DNA of 64,000 nucleotides, taken from an uncultured Peptococcaceae bacterium. GTDB taxonomy: Bacteria; Bacillota; Peptococcia; Peptococcales; Peptococcaceae. The stretch covers positions 1 to 64,000 of the forward strand of contig CAKQDL010000002.1 of assembly GCA_934229395.1 (NCBI GenBank). Reading direction: 5' to 3'. Positions 34,068-42,534 of the stretch are shown here, piece after piece. Made by a program: the position numbers and the translations under genes. The notes beneath the pieces were generated by a model. It was not told the DNA's origin. It searched no databases and saw nothing but the letters and a program-made list of their open reading frames with translations. How positions within the stretch are numbered: the first letter of the stretch is position 1; the number at the start of each line of letters is the position of its first letter.

Positions 34068-35006
34068 ATGAGTAAACTTATTGTTTTTGGTCACGCTGCT
34101 CCAGACACCGATTCTATTGCAAGCGCCATTAGCTATGCCTATCTTTTAAACCAAACCGGTCACGAAGCCACCGCTTACGCTTTGGGTGCACCAACCGAAG
34201 AAACTGCCTTCGCTCTTGATGCTTTCAAGGTTGAAGCACCAAAGGTGATTGAAAAAGCCAGTGATGTGTGCGATCAAGACACCATGCTCGTGCTTGTTGA
34301 CCACAATGAAGCCCAACAATCTCTTGTAGACCGTGGTGACTACAAAATTTTGAGCGTTGTGGACCATCACCGCATTGCCAATTTTGAAACTGCAGATCCA
34401 CTCAACTATCGCGCAGAGGCTGTTGGTTGCACCGGGACCATCATCTACAAGATGTTCAACGAACAAGGTGTTGCTATGCCAAAGGAAATCGCCGGTCTTC
34501 TTCTTTCTGCAGTTGTAAGCGACACCCTTCTTATGAAGTCTCCAACCTGCACACCAGAAGACGAAGCGGCCATCACTGCTCTTGCAGCCCTCGCTGGTGT
34601 TGATTACAAGACCTACGGCCTCGATCTCTTAAAGGCTGGCACCAACCTTGCAGCAAAGACAGCCGCTGAGCTCCTTACCCTCGATGCAAAGAGTTTCCCA
34701 ATGGCAGATAGCACCGTACGCGTGGCTCAGGTTAACACCGTTGATGAAGCAGACGTATTGGCACGCAAGGCGGAAATCGAAGCACTTATGCAAGCAGATT
34801 GCGACAAGGAAGGCTATGATCTCTTCCTTCTTATGATTACCAACATCCTCACCAGCGACACCACCGCTTTGGTATGTGGCACTAAGGCAGAAATGGTAGA
34901 AAAAGCCTTCGATGCGAAGCTCGAAGACAACCTCGCAACCCTCTCTGGCGTTGTATCTCGTAAAAAGCAAGTGGTACCACCACTCACAAAGGCTTTTGAA
35001 GGCTAA
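34068..35006 (+). CDS. ppaC: Manganese-dependent inorganic pyrophosphatase (family II)
   Basis: Hydrolyses pyrophosphate to drive biosynthesis in the cytoplasm. The 312-residue DHH-family protein shows the metal motifs FGHAAPDTDSIASA (residues about 6-19), LVDHNE near 79 and VVDHHRI near 100, and the C-terminal DHHA2 motif SRKKQVVPPLTKA that binds the phosphate. AGGAA-type ribosome site upstream. Followed by a strong terminator. The neighbouring CLC gene fits, since fluoride is a potent pyrophosphatase inhibitor, but this link is inference. Confidence 0.96.
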   Translation: MSKLIVFGHAAPDTDSIASAISYAYLLNQTGHEATAYALGAPTEETAFALDAFKVEAPKVIEKASDVCDQDTMLVLVDHNEAQQSLVDRGDYKILSVVDHHRIANFETADPLNYRAEAVGCTGTIIYKMFNEQGVAMPKEIAGLLLSAVVSDTLLMKSPTCTPEDEAAITALAALAGVDYKTYGLDLLKAGTNLAAKTAAELLTLDAKSFPMADSTVRVAQVNTVDEADVLARKAEIEALMQADCDKEGYDLFLLMITNILTSDTTALVCGTKAEMVEKAFDAKLEDNLATLSGVVSRKKQVVPPLTKAFEG

Positions 35007-35013
35007 AACAAAT

Positions 35014-35041
35014 GAGACTGCGCTTTGCAGTCTCTTTTTTA
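35014..35041 (+). terminator. Rho-independent terminator after ppaC
   Basis: GAGACTGC (35014-35021) with GCAGTCTC (35027-35034), then seven T. The fumarase genes start only 22 bases later, so they may depend on readthrough or an overlapping promoter. Confidence 0.9.
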
Positions 35042-35062
35042 TAAACGCATAGGAGGGAAAGC

Positions 35063-35923
35063 ATGAAAACCTTAGATGTAAAAAAAATCACCGAGGCCAT
35101 CCGTCAAATGGCCGTTGAGGTCAACACCAATTTGCCCAAGGACGTGCAGGAAGCTCTAGAAAACGCTTGCCAAAAGGAAGAATCCCCTTTTGGTCAATAC
35201 TGTCTCAAGCAAATTGTGGCCAATGCCAATTTGGCCCGCGATGACCATCAAGCCATGTGCCAAGACACAGGCACCTTGGTTTGCTACCTTAACATTGGCC
35301 AAGATTTGCACCTTGTAGGCGGCGATGTGACAGAGGCCGTCAACGAAGGCGTGCGCCAAGGCTATAAGGACGGCTATTTGCGCAAGAGCATTGTCGAAGA
35401 GCCAGTTTTTGAAAGAAACAACACCGAAACCAACACACCAGCAGTCATTCACATGAACATTGTGCCAGGTGACGCGTGTGAAGTCGTTGTTATGCCAAAG
35501 GGGGGCGGCGCCGAAAATATGGGTGCCTTGGGTATGCTCAAACCAACCGCTGGCAAGGATGGTGTGGTGGATTTCGTTGTCAACGCCGTGTCCAATGCAG
35601 GCGGCAACCCTTGCCCGCCAATTATTGTAGGTGTGGGTATTGGCGGCACCATGGAAAAGGCTACGGCCATTGCCAAGGAAGCCCTCATGCGCCCAATCGG
35701 TTCCCATCACGAGGATGCGCGCTACAGCGCCATGGAAGATGAAATCTTAGAACGCGTCAACAAGCTCGGCATTGGGCCACAAGGCCTTGGTGGTCGCGTT
35801 ACTACCTTGGCTGTGCACATTAATACCTACCCATGCCATATTGCATCCATGCCAGTAGCGGTCAACATCAACTGTCATGCAGCGCGCCATATGTCGATGG
35901 TGCTTCAAGGCGAGGAGGCGTAA
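35063..35923 (+). CDS. Fumarate hydratase class I, alpha subunit
   Basis: Catalytic half of a two-subunit [4Fe-4S] fumarase/tartrate dehydratase. The 286-residue protein has the cluster ligand region MCQDTGTLVCYLN near residue 70, PKGGGAENMGALGML, and NPCPPIIVGVGIGG. Separate alpha and beta chains are the anaerobe form of the single-chain FumA. AGGAGG upstream of ATG. The beta subunit starts one base after its stop. Interconverts fumarate and malate, in line with citrate synthase elsewhere in the window; an L-tartrate dehydratase role (TtdA) cannot be excluded. Confidence 0.92.
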   Translation: MKTLDVKKITEAIRQMAVEVNTNLPKDVQEALENACQKEESPFGQYCLKQIVANANLARDDHQAMCQDTGTLVCYLNIGQDLHLVGGDVTEAVNEGVRQGYKDGYLRKSIVEEPVFERNNTETNTPAVIHMNIVPGDACEVVVMPKGGGAENMGALGMLKPTAGKDGVVDFVVNAVSNAGGNPCPPIIVGVGIGGTMEKATAIAKEALMRPIGSHHEDARYSAMEDEILERVNKLGIGPQGLGGRVTTLAVHINTYPCHIASMPVAVNINCHAARHMSMVLQGEEA

Positions 35924-35924
35924 A

Positions 35925-36482
35925 ATGGAAAAACACATTACCGTTCCTTTTATAAAGGAAGAATTAGAAGGCCTTCGTGCCGGCGATACCGTTCTTTTGA
36001 GCGGTGTCATCTATACTTCGCGCGATAAGGCCCATAAGCGCATGGTCGAAACCTTAGACCGCGCAGAAGCGTTACCGGTAGATTTAAACGGCCAGCTCGT
36101 GTATTATGCTGGCCCAACACCAGCCAAGCCAGGCCAAGCCATTGGCTCAGTTGGCCCTACCACCTCAAGCCGTATGGATGCCTTTGCGCCACGCCTTTTG
36201 GATGAAGCAGGACTCAAAGGGATGCTCGGCAAGGGCCCACGTTCCAAAGAAGTGGTCGAGGCCATCGCGCGCAACGGCGCGGTATATATGGTAGCTATAG
36301 GCGGCACAGGTGCAGCCATTTCCAAAAGCGTCACCAAGGCAGAGGTTGTGGCTTATCCAGAGCTCAGCACCGAAGCCATTCGCCGCTTGGAAGTTGAAAA
36401 CCTTGCGGCCATTGTGGCCATTGATGCTTATGGTGGCAATCTCTTTGAAACAGGACGCGCAAGTTATGCAATAAACGAATAA
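35925..36482 (+). CDS. Fumarate hydratase class I, beta subunit
   Basis: Partner of the alpha subunit, 185 residues. It shows AGDTVLLSGVIYTSRDKAHKR, the conserved GPTPAKPG and VGPTTSSRMD blocks, and KGPRSKEVVEAIARNGAVY, all of the class I fumarase/tartrate dehydratase C-terminal domain. The frame is open 16 codons upstream, but the ATG at 35925 has GAGGAGG and directly follows the alpha stop codon, giving translational coupling. A strong terminator follows at 36487. Confidence 0.92.
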   Translation: MEKHITVPFIKEELEGLRAGDTVLLSGVIYTSRDKAHKRMVETLDRAEALPVDLNGQLVYYAGPTPAKPGQAIGSVGPTTSSRMDAFAPRLLDEAGLKGMLGKGPRSKEVVEAIARNGAVYMVAIGGTGAAISKSVTKAEVVAYPELSTEAIRRLEVENLAAIVAIDAYGGNLFETGRASYAINE

Positions 36483-36486
36483 AAAA

Positions 36487-36529
36487 GAACCGTGAACGGA
36501 TAGAAAATATCTGTTCGCGGTTCCTTTTT
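36487..36529 (+). terminator. Rho-independent terminator after the fumarase genes
   Basis: Sixteen-base arms with one wobble (36487-36502 and 36508-36523) around GAAAA, then a T-run. Confidence 0.9.
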
Positions 36530-36539
36530 GTTTGGGGAG

Positions 36540-36568
36540 AAAAAGTCGTTTTAAGAGCGCTCTTAAAA
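36540..36568 (-). terminator. Palindromic terminator after nifU
   Basis: A perfect 20-bp palindrome (36549-36568, half-site TTTTAAGAGC) just past the nifU stop codon, with a T-run after CGAC on the minus strand. Confidence 0.6.
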
Positions 36569-36572
36569 TATT

Positions 36573-36944
36573 TTAGTGCTTGCTTTTGTAGTCATCCACA
36601 GCAGCCTTAATGGCTTGCTCAGCCAAGACGGAACAGTGGATTTTATTGGTAGGAAGTCCATCTAGGGCCTCTACAACAGCTTTGTTGGAAAGTGTTAAGG
36701 CCTCAGAAAGGGGCTTGCCCTTAATGAGCTCTGTCGCCATGGAGCTTGATGCGATGGCACTGCCACAGCCAAAGGTTTCAAACTTGGCATCGGTGACAAC
36801 ATCATCATCAATTTTTAAATAAATGCGCATAATGTCGCCACATTTGGCGTTGCCAACTTCACCAATGCCGTCAGCGTTTTCAATTGCGCCCATGTTGCGT
36901 GGATTTTGGAAATGGTCCATAACCTTGTCAGAATATAAAGCCAT
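36573..36944 (-). CDS. NifU/IscU-type Fe-S cluster scaffold
   Basis: A 123-residue scaffold on which sulfur from the adjacent desulfurase is assembled into Fe-S clusters. The three ligand cysteines are visible in NAKCGDIMR, FGCGSAIASS and HCSVLAEQA; the conserved Asp follows the first Cys as KCGD. The N-terminus YSDKVMDHFQNPRNMG is typical of the clostridial NifU-like group. Start ATG 36944 has GAGGTG; an upstream in-frame GTG overlaps that site and is unlikely. It lies 21 bases downstream of nifS. Confidence 0.94.
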   Translation of the reverse strand: MALYSDKVMDHFQNPRNMGAIENADGIGEVGNAKCGDIMRIYLKIDDDVVTDAKFETFGCGSAIASSSMATELIKGKPLSEALTLSNKAVVEALDGLPTNKIHCSVLAEQAIKAAVDDYKSKH

Positions 36945-36965
36945 AATAGTCACCTCATTTTAATA

Positions 36966-38153
36966 TTAAAGAAGAAAGGATTTTTTGCCTTCGACCTTGT
37001 CCTTCCAAAGAGGGGACATGGTGCGCAAGCGTTCAACAATAGGAGGAAGGGTCTCGAGAATATAATCAACCTCTGCCTCGGTATTGTATTCCGAAAGGCT
37101 CAATCTCAGTGAGCCGTGGGCAATTTCGTGGGGGTGCCCCAAAGCCAAGAGCACATGGCTGGGATCTAAGGAGCCGGAGGTACAAGCCGAACCGGAGGAT
37201 GCGCAAATGCCTTTGGCATCCAGCATAAGGAGAAGACTTTCGCCTTCAATGCCTTCGAAGCAAAGATGCACATTGCCAGGCAAGCGGTTCGTGCGGTCGC
37301 CATTTACGACAGAGTGATCAATTTTGGCTAGCCCTTCAATCAGACGGTCGCGCATGGCACTGACACGTGCGGCGTTTTCGTCCAAGTGCGCGATGGCTTC
37401 TGTTAGGGCTGCGGCCATGCCCATGATGGCTGGAAGATTTTCGGTGCCGGCGCGTTTGCCACGCTCCTGAGCGCCGCCTTCAATGATGTTTGTTAGAGGA
37501 ATGCCATTACGTGCATAGAGCACGCCAACGCCCTTCGGCCCGTGAAATTTGTGAGAAGAGAAGGAAAGCATGTCGATGTTGTCTTCTTGCACGTTGAGAG
37601 CAATATGTCCCACAGCCTGTACAGCGTCGGTGTGAAAAAGCACGCCTTTTTGATGGCAAACGGCGCCGATTTCTCTAATAGGAAGAATGGAGCCGACCTC
37701 GTTGTTGGCCGTCATGGTGGTCACAAGGGCTGTATCTGGTCGAATGGCCTCAGCCACCTGATTGGCCGTGATGGTGCCTGTTGGACCAACTGGGAGAAGT
37801 GTCACCTCAAAGCCTTCTTTTTCAAGCTTGGCCAAGGTGTGGAGCACAGCGTGATGCTCGAAGGCTGTAGAAATGAGATGCTTCTTGCCTTGCTTTTCGC
37901 CTAAGCGTGCAGCAGAAACAATGGCTTGATTGTCAGCCTCGCTACCGCCAGAGGTGAAATAAATCTCGGATGGTTCAGCACCTAAGATGGAGGCAACGGT
38001 TTCACGTGCAGAAGTCAAAGCCTCAGCAGCACGCTGACCAACGGTGTGGAGGGAAGAAGGATTGCCAAAAGTATCGGTAAAATATGGAAGCATTGCAGCA
38101 ACAGCTGTGTCGCTCGTTCTTGTCGTTGCCGCATTGTCGGCATATATAAGCAT
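36966..38153 (-). CDS. nifS: Cysteine desulfurase (NifS type)
   Basis: PLP enzyme that moves sulfur from cysteine to an active-site Cys for Fe-S assembly and tRNA thiolation. The 395-residue protein has IYADNAATTRTS at the start, PLP Lys in SFSSHKFHGPKG (near 206), and the active Cys in SSGSACTSGSLDPS near 330. That short loop is typical of the NifS/IscS class I enzymes. AGGAGATATCC precedes the ATG. Operon with nifU; the promoter upstream carries an inverted repeat that may be a regulator site. Confidence 0.94.
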   Translation of the reverse strand: MLIYADNAATTRTSDTAVAAMLPYFTDTFGNPSSLHTVGQRAAEALTSARETVASILGAEPSEIYFTSGGSEADNQAIVSAARLGEKQGKKHLISTAFEHHAVLHTLAKLEKEGFEVTLLPVGPTGTITANQVAEAIRPDTALVTTMTANNEVGSILPIREIGAVCHQKGVLFHTDAVQAVGHIALNVQEDNIDMLSFSSHKFHGPKGVGVLYARNGIPLTNIIEGGAQERGKRAGTENLPAIMGMAAALTEAIAHLDENAARVSAMRDRLIEGLAKIDHSVVNGDRTNRLPGNVHLCFEGIEGESLLLMLDAKGICASSGSACTSGSLDPSHVLLALGHPHEIAHGSLRLSLSEYNTEAEVDYILETLPPIVERLRTMSPLWKDKVEGKKSFLL

Positions 38154-38205
38154 AGGATATCTCCTTTCGATGATGGATGATCTGTGTTTCTTAACCTATG
38201 AATAC

Positions 38206-38234
38206 AGTATAGAAGCTAAACTATACAAAGTCAA
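38206..38234 (-). promoter_or_regulatory. nifS-nifU promoter with internal inverted repeat
   Basis: Minus strand -35 TTGACT (38234-38229), 17-base spacer, -10 TATACT (38211-38206). The inverted repeat GTATAG-N8-CTATAC (38207-38226) fills the spacer and -10, a position that suits an Rrf2-type (IscR/CymR) repressor. The regulator is not identified. Confidence 0.6.
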
Positions 38235-38694
38235 TAGGAATACAAAAGAATCCTTCTATCGTATCAATTAGCGAGATTTTACTGACGAAAGATGAACCGA
38301 AAATCATAAGAAAATGATTTGTCAAGAAAGAAGTGGCGAGAAGCGAGAAAAAAGATGGGCGCGCTTGCTTGGTGCGCACAAATGTCTTTTGGTGGCTAGC
38401 GGAAAAAGAAGGATGCGGCAAGTAAAAAAACGACCGAAAATAAATGATGCTTGACGGTGAGAGAAAAAATAAGAACCGATAGCGAGCGGATGGCTGTCGA
38501 TGGAGCGCGCTGAGCGAAGGCGAAAAAGTGACAAACGCATATAAAAATGCATGAAACATAACTTGAAATCAATAAATAGATGTTTTCTGTACCACAAAAT
38601 GCTTCTAGTGTCAATACGCAAGACGGCATGTGTTGCAGTAAAATGCGGAAATAAGCGCATGAATTCATCAAAGTGATTTTATTTAAGAATCTTA
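38235..38694. other. Gene-poor 460-base stretch
   Basis: Between the nifS promoter and the ABC importer promoter I see no gene with both a plausible ribosome site and a recognisable product. Frames on either strand give only basic or low-complexity peptides, for example a 46-codon Arg/Lys-rich frame from about 38312. No tRNA-like cloverleaf or strong terminator was noticed. It could hold a small RNA or decayed sequence. Confidence 0.4.
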
Positions 38695-38723
38695 TTGACA
38701 ATTAATCCATAAACCAGTAATAT
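38695..38723 (+). promoter_or_regulatory. Promoter of the ABC importer operon
   Basis: -35 TTGACA (38695-38700), 17-base spacer, -10 TAATAT (38718-38723). The first gene starts at 38871, giving a leader of about 140 bases. Confidence 0.65.
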
Positions 38724-38870
38724 AATTACAAGATAAGCAATAAGCACAATTAATTCAAAAGATTTGAGAAACATTTATGATATACATAAATGAGACTTGT
38801 CGAAACGTGCGGTTGCTTTATAGAGACACGTAGCACTTATTCTTATTTTTCAAAGATTGGAAGTGGACGT

Positions 38871-39623
38871 ATGGGAGAAGATACGAGAAGAGATAAAGTT
38901 GTTGTTAATCATTTGACAAAACGCTTCGGTGATTTGCTCGTTTTGAACGACATCAACTTTACCGTCAAGGAAGGTGAGTTTCTTGTTATCGTTGGTCCTA
39001 CAGGTTGCGGTAAAACAACATTCTTGAATTTGTTGTCAACCTTGTATGTACCAAGTGAAGGTGAGGTCCTCATTGATGGCGAACCAGCCGATCCTAAAAA
39101 GCACAACATTTCCTTTGTGTTCCAGGAACCATCGTGCTTGCCTTGGCGCACAGTAAAAGAAAACATTGCTTATGGTATGGAAGTAAAGAAGTGGCCTAAA
39201 GACGAAATTGAGAAAAAGGCACAAGAGGTTATGGAAATTGTAGGCTTGACCCAAACCCAAGACCTCTATCCTGCTCAAATTTCATCCTCCATGGAACAGC
39301 GTGTGGCAATTGCGAGAGCGTTTGCTGTAAACCCTGACTTGCTTCTCATGGATGAACCATACGGCCAGCTGGACGTAAAACTCCGCTTCTATCTTGAAGA
39401 TGAATTGGTTCGTATTTGGCAAGAATTTCACAACACCGTTATTTTTATTACTCACAACGTTGAAGAAGCTGTTTATATTGCAGAACGTATTTTGGTACTA
39501 ACAAACAAACCTACTACGATTAAGGAATCTATTCCAATCAATCTTCCAAGGCCTCGTAATGCTTTGGCAGATGACTTCGTTGATTTACGTAACTACGTTA
39601 CCGATGCAATCAAGTGGTGGTAA
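38871..39623 (+). CDS. ABC importer ATPase 1 (TauB/SsuB-like, degenerate signature)
   Basis: A 250-residue nitrate/sulfonate/taurine-type ATPase. Walker A GPTGCGKT at 42-49, Q-loop Gln85, Walker B LLLMDE at 156-161 and switch His195 (FITHNVEEA) are intact. The signature motif, normally LSGGM, reads ISSSM at 137-141, with both glycines replaced by Ser. It should therefore provide a normal Walker site but a poor signature to the opposite ATP site. The frame opens 27 codons earlier, but ATG 38871 begins the conserved region. First gene of a five-component importer operon. Confidence 0.88.
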   Translation: MGEDTRRDKVVVNHLTKRFGDLLVLNDINFTVKEGEFLVIVGPTGCGKTTFLNLLSTLYVPSEGEVLIDGEPADPKKHNISFVFQEPSCLPWRTVKENIAYGMEVKKWPKDEIEKKAQEVMEIVGLTQTQDLYPAQISSSMEQRVAIARAFAVNPDLLLMDEPYGQLDVKLRFYLEDELVRIWQEFHNTVIFITHNVEEAVYIAERILVLTNKPTTIKESIPINLPRPRNALADDFVDLRNYVTDAIKWW

Positions 39624-39678
39624 GAGCCTGGTTGCAAAAAAATAAAAAGAGGTAAAAAGTGAAAGGAGTGTATTTAGT

Positions 39679-40788
39679 ATGAATACGCAAAAGAAACCAT
39701 GGAAAGTTGCAACGGCTCTCGTTCTTTCAGTGGCAATGCTCGGCACCCTAGCTGGTTGCGGCGGTGGCGGCGGCAGCGAAGGTGGCGGCGGTGACAGCGG
39801 CGAAGTGTTGACTGTTAGCGGCGGTTACCAAGGCCAAATCGATGCATGGTCTACCTATTATGCAACTCAGGTTGATCCTTCTATCCAAGAAAAGTACGGC
39901 ATCGATCTCACCATGGAATACTTCGACTCTGGGATGCCTATGGTACAAACCGTTCCTGCAAACCAATTGGCAATCATGAGTAATGGTTCTGTTCCTAGCT
40001 TGATGTCTGCACTACGTTATGACACCCCTATCGTTGGTGTATCCTCCAATGAATCTCGTGCAAACGCAGTTTTGGCTCGTCCTGATGATGCAGTTTTCAA
40101 AACTGAAAACGAAAACGGCACCTTTGGTACTGCTGAAGATCTTAAGGGCAAAACCGTTTTGACCACCACAGTTTCTACTGGTAGCTATACCCTTAGCGCT
40201 TATCTCAAATCCCTTGGTTTGAGCGAAAGTGATGTTAAGGTACGTAACCTTGAACAAGCACAAGCCATTGCTGCTTTTGAAAGTGGCGAAGGTGACTACC
40301 TCGTTCTTTGGGCACCATTCCTTTACACTGCTCTTGAAAAGGGCTGGAAAGAAGTTGCAAATGCTGACCAAGTTGGCGCTGACTGCTTGATGCTTTGGGT
40401 TGCTGATCCTAAACTTGCAAAAGAAAATCCAGAAGCAATCGCTTCCTTGCTAGCAATGGTTGACGAAGGCGCAACTCGTTTCAACGATGAAGGCAAAAAA
40501 CTTGCTCCTGAAATCTCTGAATTCTTCACTGACTTTGCAGCAATGGACGTTTCTGAAGAAAACGCTGCTTTGGATATCGAATCTCACGATATTTACTCTT
40601 TGGAAGACCAAAAGAAAATGCTTGAAAGTGGCGAACTTGAAGAATCCCTCGCTGCAACTGCAGACTACTTTGTAACCCAAGGTAAGTACACCGAAGAAGA
40701 AGCAAAGCAACTTAAAGAAAAGAGCTTCTGCATTGACGCATCCTTCCTTGAAAAAGCAATTGAAATTAAAGCTGAAAAAAATAAATAA
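39679..40788 (+). CDS. ABC importer substrate-binding lipoprotein (NMT1/TauA-like)
   Basis: A 369-residue solute-binding protein anchored by a lipid. The signal peptide has a lipobox LAGC with Cys27, followed by a Gly/Ser-rich flexible linker (28-42). The mature part has the periplasmic-binding type II fold of the TauA/SsuA/NMT1 group, including a TAEDLKGKT-like segment (EDLKGKTVLTTT) and LGLSESDVKVRNL. Such proteins bind sulfonates, nitrate, pyrimidine precursors or aromatic acids. The C-terminal 100 residues are notably acidic. AAAGGAG upstream. Ligand not evident. Confidence 0.88.
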   Translation: MNTQKKPWKVATALVLSVAMLGTLAGCGGGGGSEGGGGDSGEVLTVSGGYQGQIDAWSTYYATQVDPSIQEKYGIDLTMEYFDSGMPMVQTVPANQLAIMSNGSVPSLMSALRYDTPIVGVSSNESRANAVLARPDDAVFKTENENGTFGTAEDLKGKTVLTTTVSTGSYTLSAYLKSLGLSESDVKVRNLEQAQAIAAFESGEGDYLVLWAPFLYTALEKGWKEVANADQVGADCLMLWVADPKLAKENPEAIASLLAMVDEGATRFNDEGKKLAPEISEFFTDFAAMDVSEENAALDIESHDIYSLEDQKKMLESGELEESLAATADYFVTQGKYTEEEAKQLKEKSFCIDASFLEKAIEIKAEKNK

Positions 40789-40806
40789 TTAATTTTGTAA
40801 AATGGA

Positions 40807-40843
40807 GGGGGTCTGGGGATTAAATAGACCCCCTTTTCCTTTT
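40807..40843 (+). terminator. Intra-operon terminator after the binding protein
   Basis: GGGGGTCT (40807-40814) pairs with AGACCCCC (40826-40833), then TTTTCCTTTT. It lies between the binding-protein gene and the first permease, so it probably lowers expression of the membrane parts relative to the binding protein. Confidence 0.75.
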
Positions 40844-40894
40844 GAATATCAGGTGAAAGCGCGCAGGCGAGATCATCTGAGTGGAGGTGTAAAT

Positions 40895-41704
40895 ATGGCT
40901 AGTGCGAAAAAGTTAAAACGCACGGAGAAAAAGCAGAGCTTTTATCTTGCAATTTCTGCCATCTCGGTGTGTGCGTTCCTGATATTTTGGGAACTCATTG
41001 TAAAATTCAATATCGTATCACCGCATTTGTTGGCGTCGCCAACACAAGTTTTGGCACTTTTTGTTGATAAATTATCCAATCCAAACCCAGATGGTGAAAT
41101 CATTTGGGGCCACATTATTCTAAGTTTGGAAGAAGCGCTTATAGGTTACGTCTTGGCTTTGGCCATCGGTATTCCTCTAGGACTTGCAATGGGTTGGTTC
41201 AATACCTTTGATGGTTTGGTTCGCCCTATCTTTGAAATTGTTCGTCCTGTGCCATCTGTTGCATGGATTCCGCTATGTATCATTTGGTTTGGTACCGGCT
41301 TGTTCTCTAAGGTGTTCATCATCTTTATTGGTGCCTTGGTGCCGTGTGTTATCAACTCCTGTTCGGGGGTTAAGATGACCAACCCGACCTACATTCGTAT
41401 GGCGAAAACCTACGGTGCAGACAATTGGGAAATCTTTAAAAATATTTGTATCCCTTCAGCACTTCCGATGGTATTTGGTGGCTTGCAAGTAGCGCTTGCT
41501 TCTGCATGGACCTGCTTGGTAGCAGCTGAAATGGTTGGTGCAAATGCTGGTCTCGGCTTCTTCATTGAAATGGGTCGCAGACTTTTGATGCCAGACATGA
41601 TTATTCTTGGTATGGTGCTCACGGCGCTTACTGGTGTTGTGATTACAATTATTGTAGGCTTCATTGAAAAGCAGCTCGTTAAGGGCAGCAGAAAAGGTCA
41701 ATAA
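40895..41704 (+). CDS. ABC importer permease 1 (TauC/SsuC-like)
   Basis: A 269-residue membrane subunit with about six hydrophobic segments. The cytoplasmic EAA loop that contacts the ATPase is AKTYGADNWEIFKNICIPSALP (about residues 169-190). An N-terminal Lys-rich stretch (residues 4-14) precedes the first helix. An upstream in-frame ATG at 40802 lies in the terminator region; the ATG at 40895 has GGAGGTG and is the likely start. It pairs with permease 2, located 14 bases downstream, to form a heterodimeric channel. Confidence 0.9.
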   Translation: MASAKKLKRTEKKQSFYLAISAISVCAFLIFWELIVKFNIVSPHLLASPTQVLALFVDKLSNPNPDGEIIWGHIILSLEEALIGYVLALAIGIPLGLAMGWFNTFDGLVRPIFEIVRPVPSVAWIPLCIIWFGTGLFSKVFIIFIGALVPCVINSCSGVKMTNPTYIRMAKTYGADNWEIFKNICIPSALPMVFGGLQVALASAWTCLVAAEMVGANAGLGFFIEMGRRLLMPDMIILGMVLTALTGVVITIIVGFIEKQLVKGSRKGQ

Positions 41705-41718
41705 GGGGGTGTCCAATT

Positions 41719-42534
41719 ATGGCTGAAACAATTTCTGAAAGCAGAAAAGGTAATGCTCTGCAAAGCTTGTTGAGTAACAAGCGTTTTCTCAACGTCGTTT
41801 CTGTTGTGTTGTTCCTGGTGATTTGGGACCTCATTGTTGTCATTGGACAATCCACAATGATGCCTCGTCCTATAGAAGTGTTCTCGGAATTTCTTCGTAT
41901 GTTCTCTTCAAAGCTTGCGGGCAAGACGCTGCTTATGCACACTTGGATTTCTTTCCGTCGTGTAATGATTGCGTTTATCTTGGCGGCTGTCATTGGTATT
42001 CCTCTAGGGGTACTCATGGGCTTCAACAAAACCGCAAACGCGATTGTTCGTCCTATCTTTGAATTCTTTAAACCGATGCCGCCTATCGCTTGGATTTCTA
42101 TTTCCATTCTTTGGTTTGGTATTGGCGAAACCTCTAAGGTTTTCATCATCTTCATTGGTGCTTTGGTACCACTTATTTTGAACTCTTACAACGGGATTCG
42201 ACTCGTTGACCCTGAACTTTATGACTGCATTCGCAATTTGGGTGCAAGCTACTGGCAGGAACACATTCAGGTTACTGCACCGTCTTGCATTCCAGCGATT
42301 TTTGCGGGCTTGCAGATTGCGCTTTCTACTGCTTGGACTTGCGTAGTTGCAGCAGAATTGGTTGGTGCACGTTCAGGTTTGGGCTTTGTAATTAACCAGG
42401 GCATGAGAGTGGACAACACAGCAATGTGTATTGCAGGTATGATGGCGATTTGTATCGTATCCTTCTTGACCTCTCTGGCTCTAACATTGATTGAGAGGGG
42501 GTTGTGTCCATGGACAAGACACACGGGAATATAA
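41719..42534 (+). CDS. ABC importer permease 2 (TauC/SsuC-like)
   Basis: A 271-residue membrane subunit related to permease 1 but clearly distinct, with an EAA loop IRNLGASYWQEHIQVTAPSC (about 172-191). Having two permease genes instead of one implies a heterodimeric transmembrane core, matching the two different ATPases. Its 3' end overlaps ATPase 2 by 25 bases, so the two are probably translationally coupled. GGGGG-type ribosome site upstream. Confidence 0.9.
   Translation: MAETISESRKGNALQSLLSNKRFLNVVSVVLFLVIWDLIVVIGQSTMMPRPIEVFSEFLRMFSSKLAGKTLLMHTWISFRRVMIAFILAAVIGIPLGVLMGFNKTANAIVRPIFEFFKPMPPIAWISISILWFGIGETSKVFIIFIGALVPLILNSYNGIRLVDPELYDCIRNLGASYWQEHIQVTAPSCIPAIFAGLQIALSTAWTCVVAAELVGARSGLGFVINQGMRVDNTAMCIAGMMAICIVSFLTSLALTLIERGLCPWTRHTGI

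Noticed and set aside
38221..38660. Overlapping frames of about 100-112 codons on the minus strand between nifS and the ABC importer
   Set aside because: Low-complexity Phe/Ser-rich translations, no good start signals and no recognisable fold.
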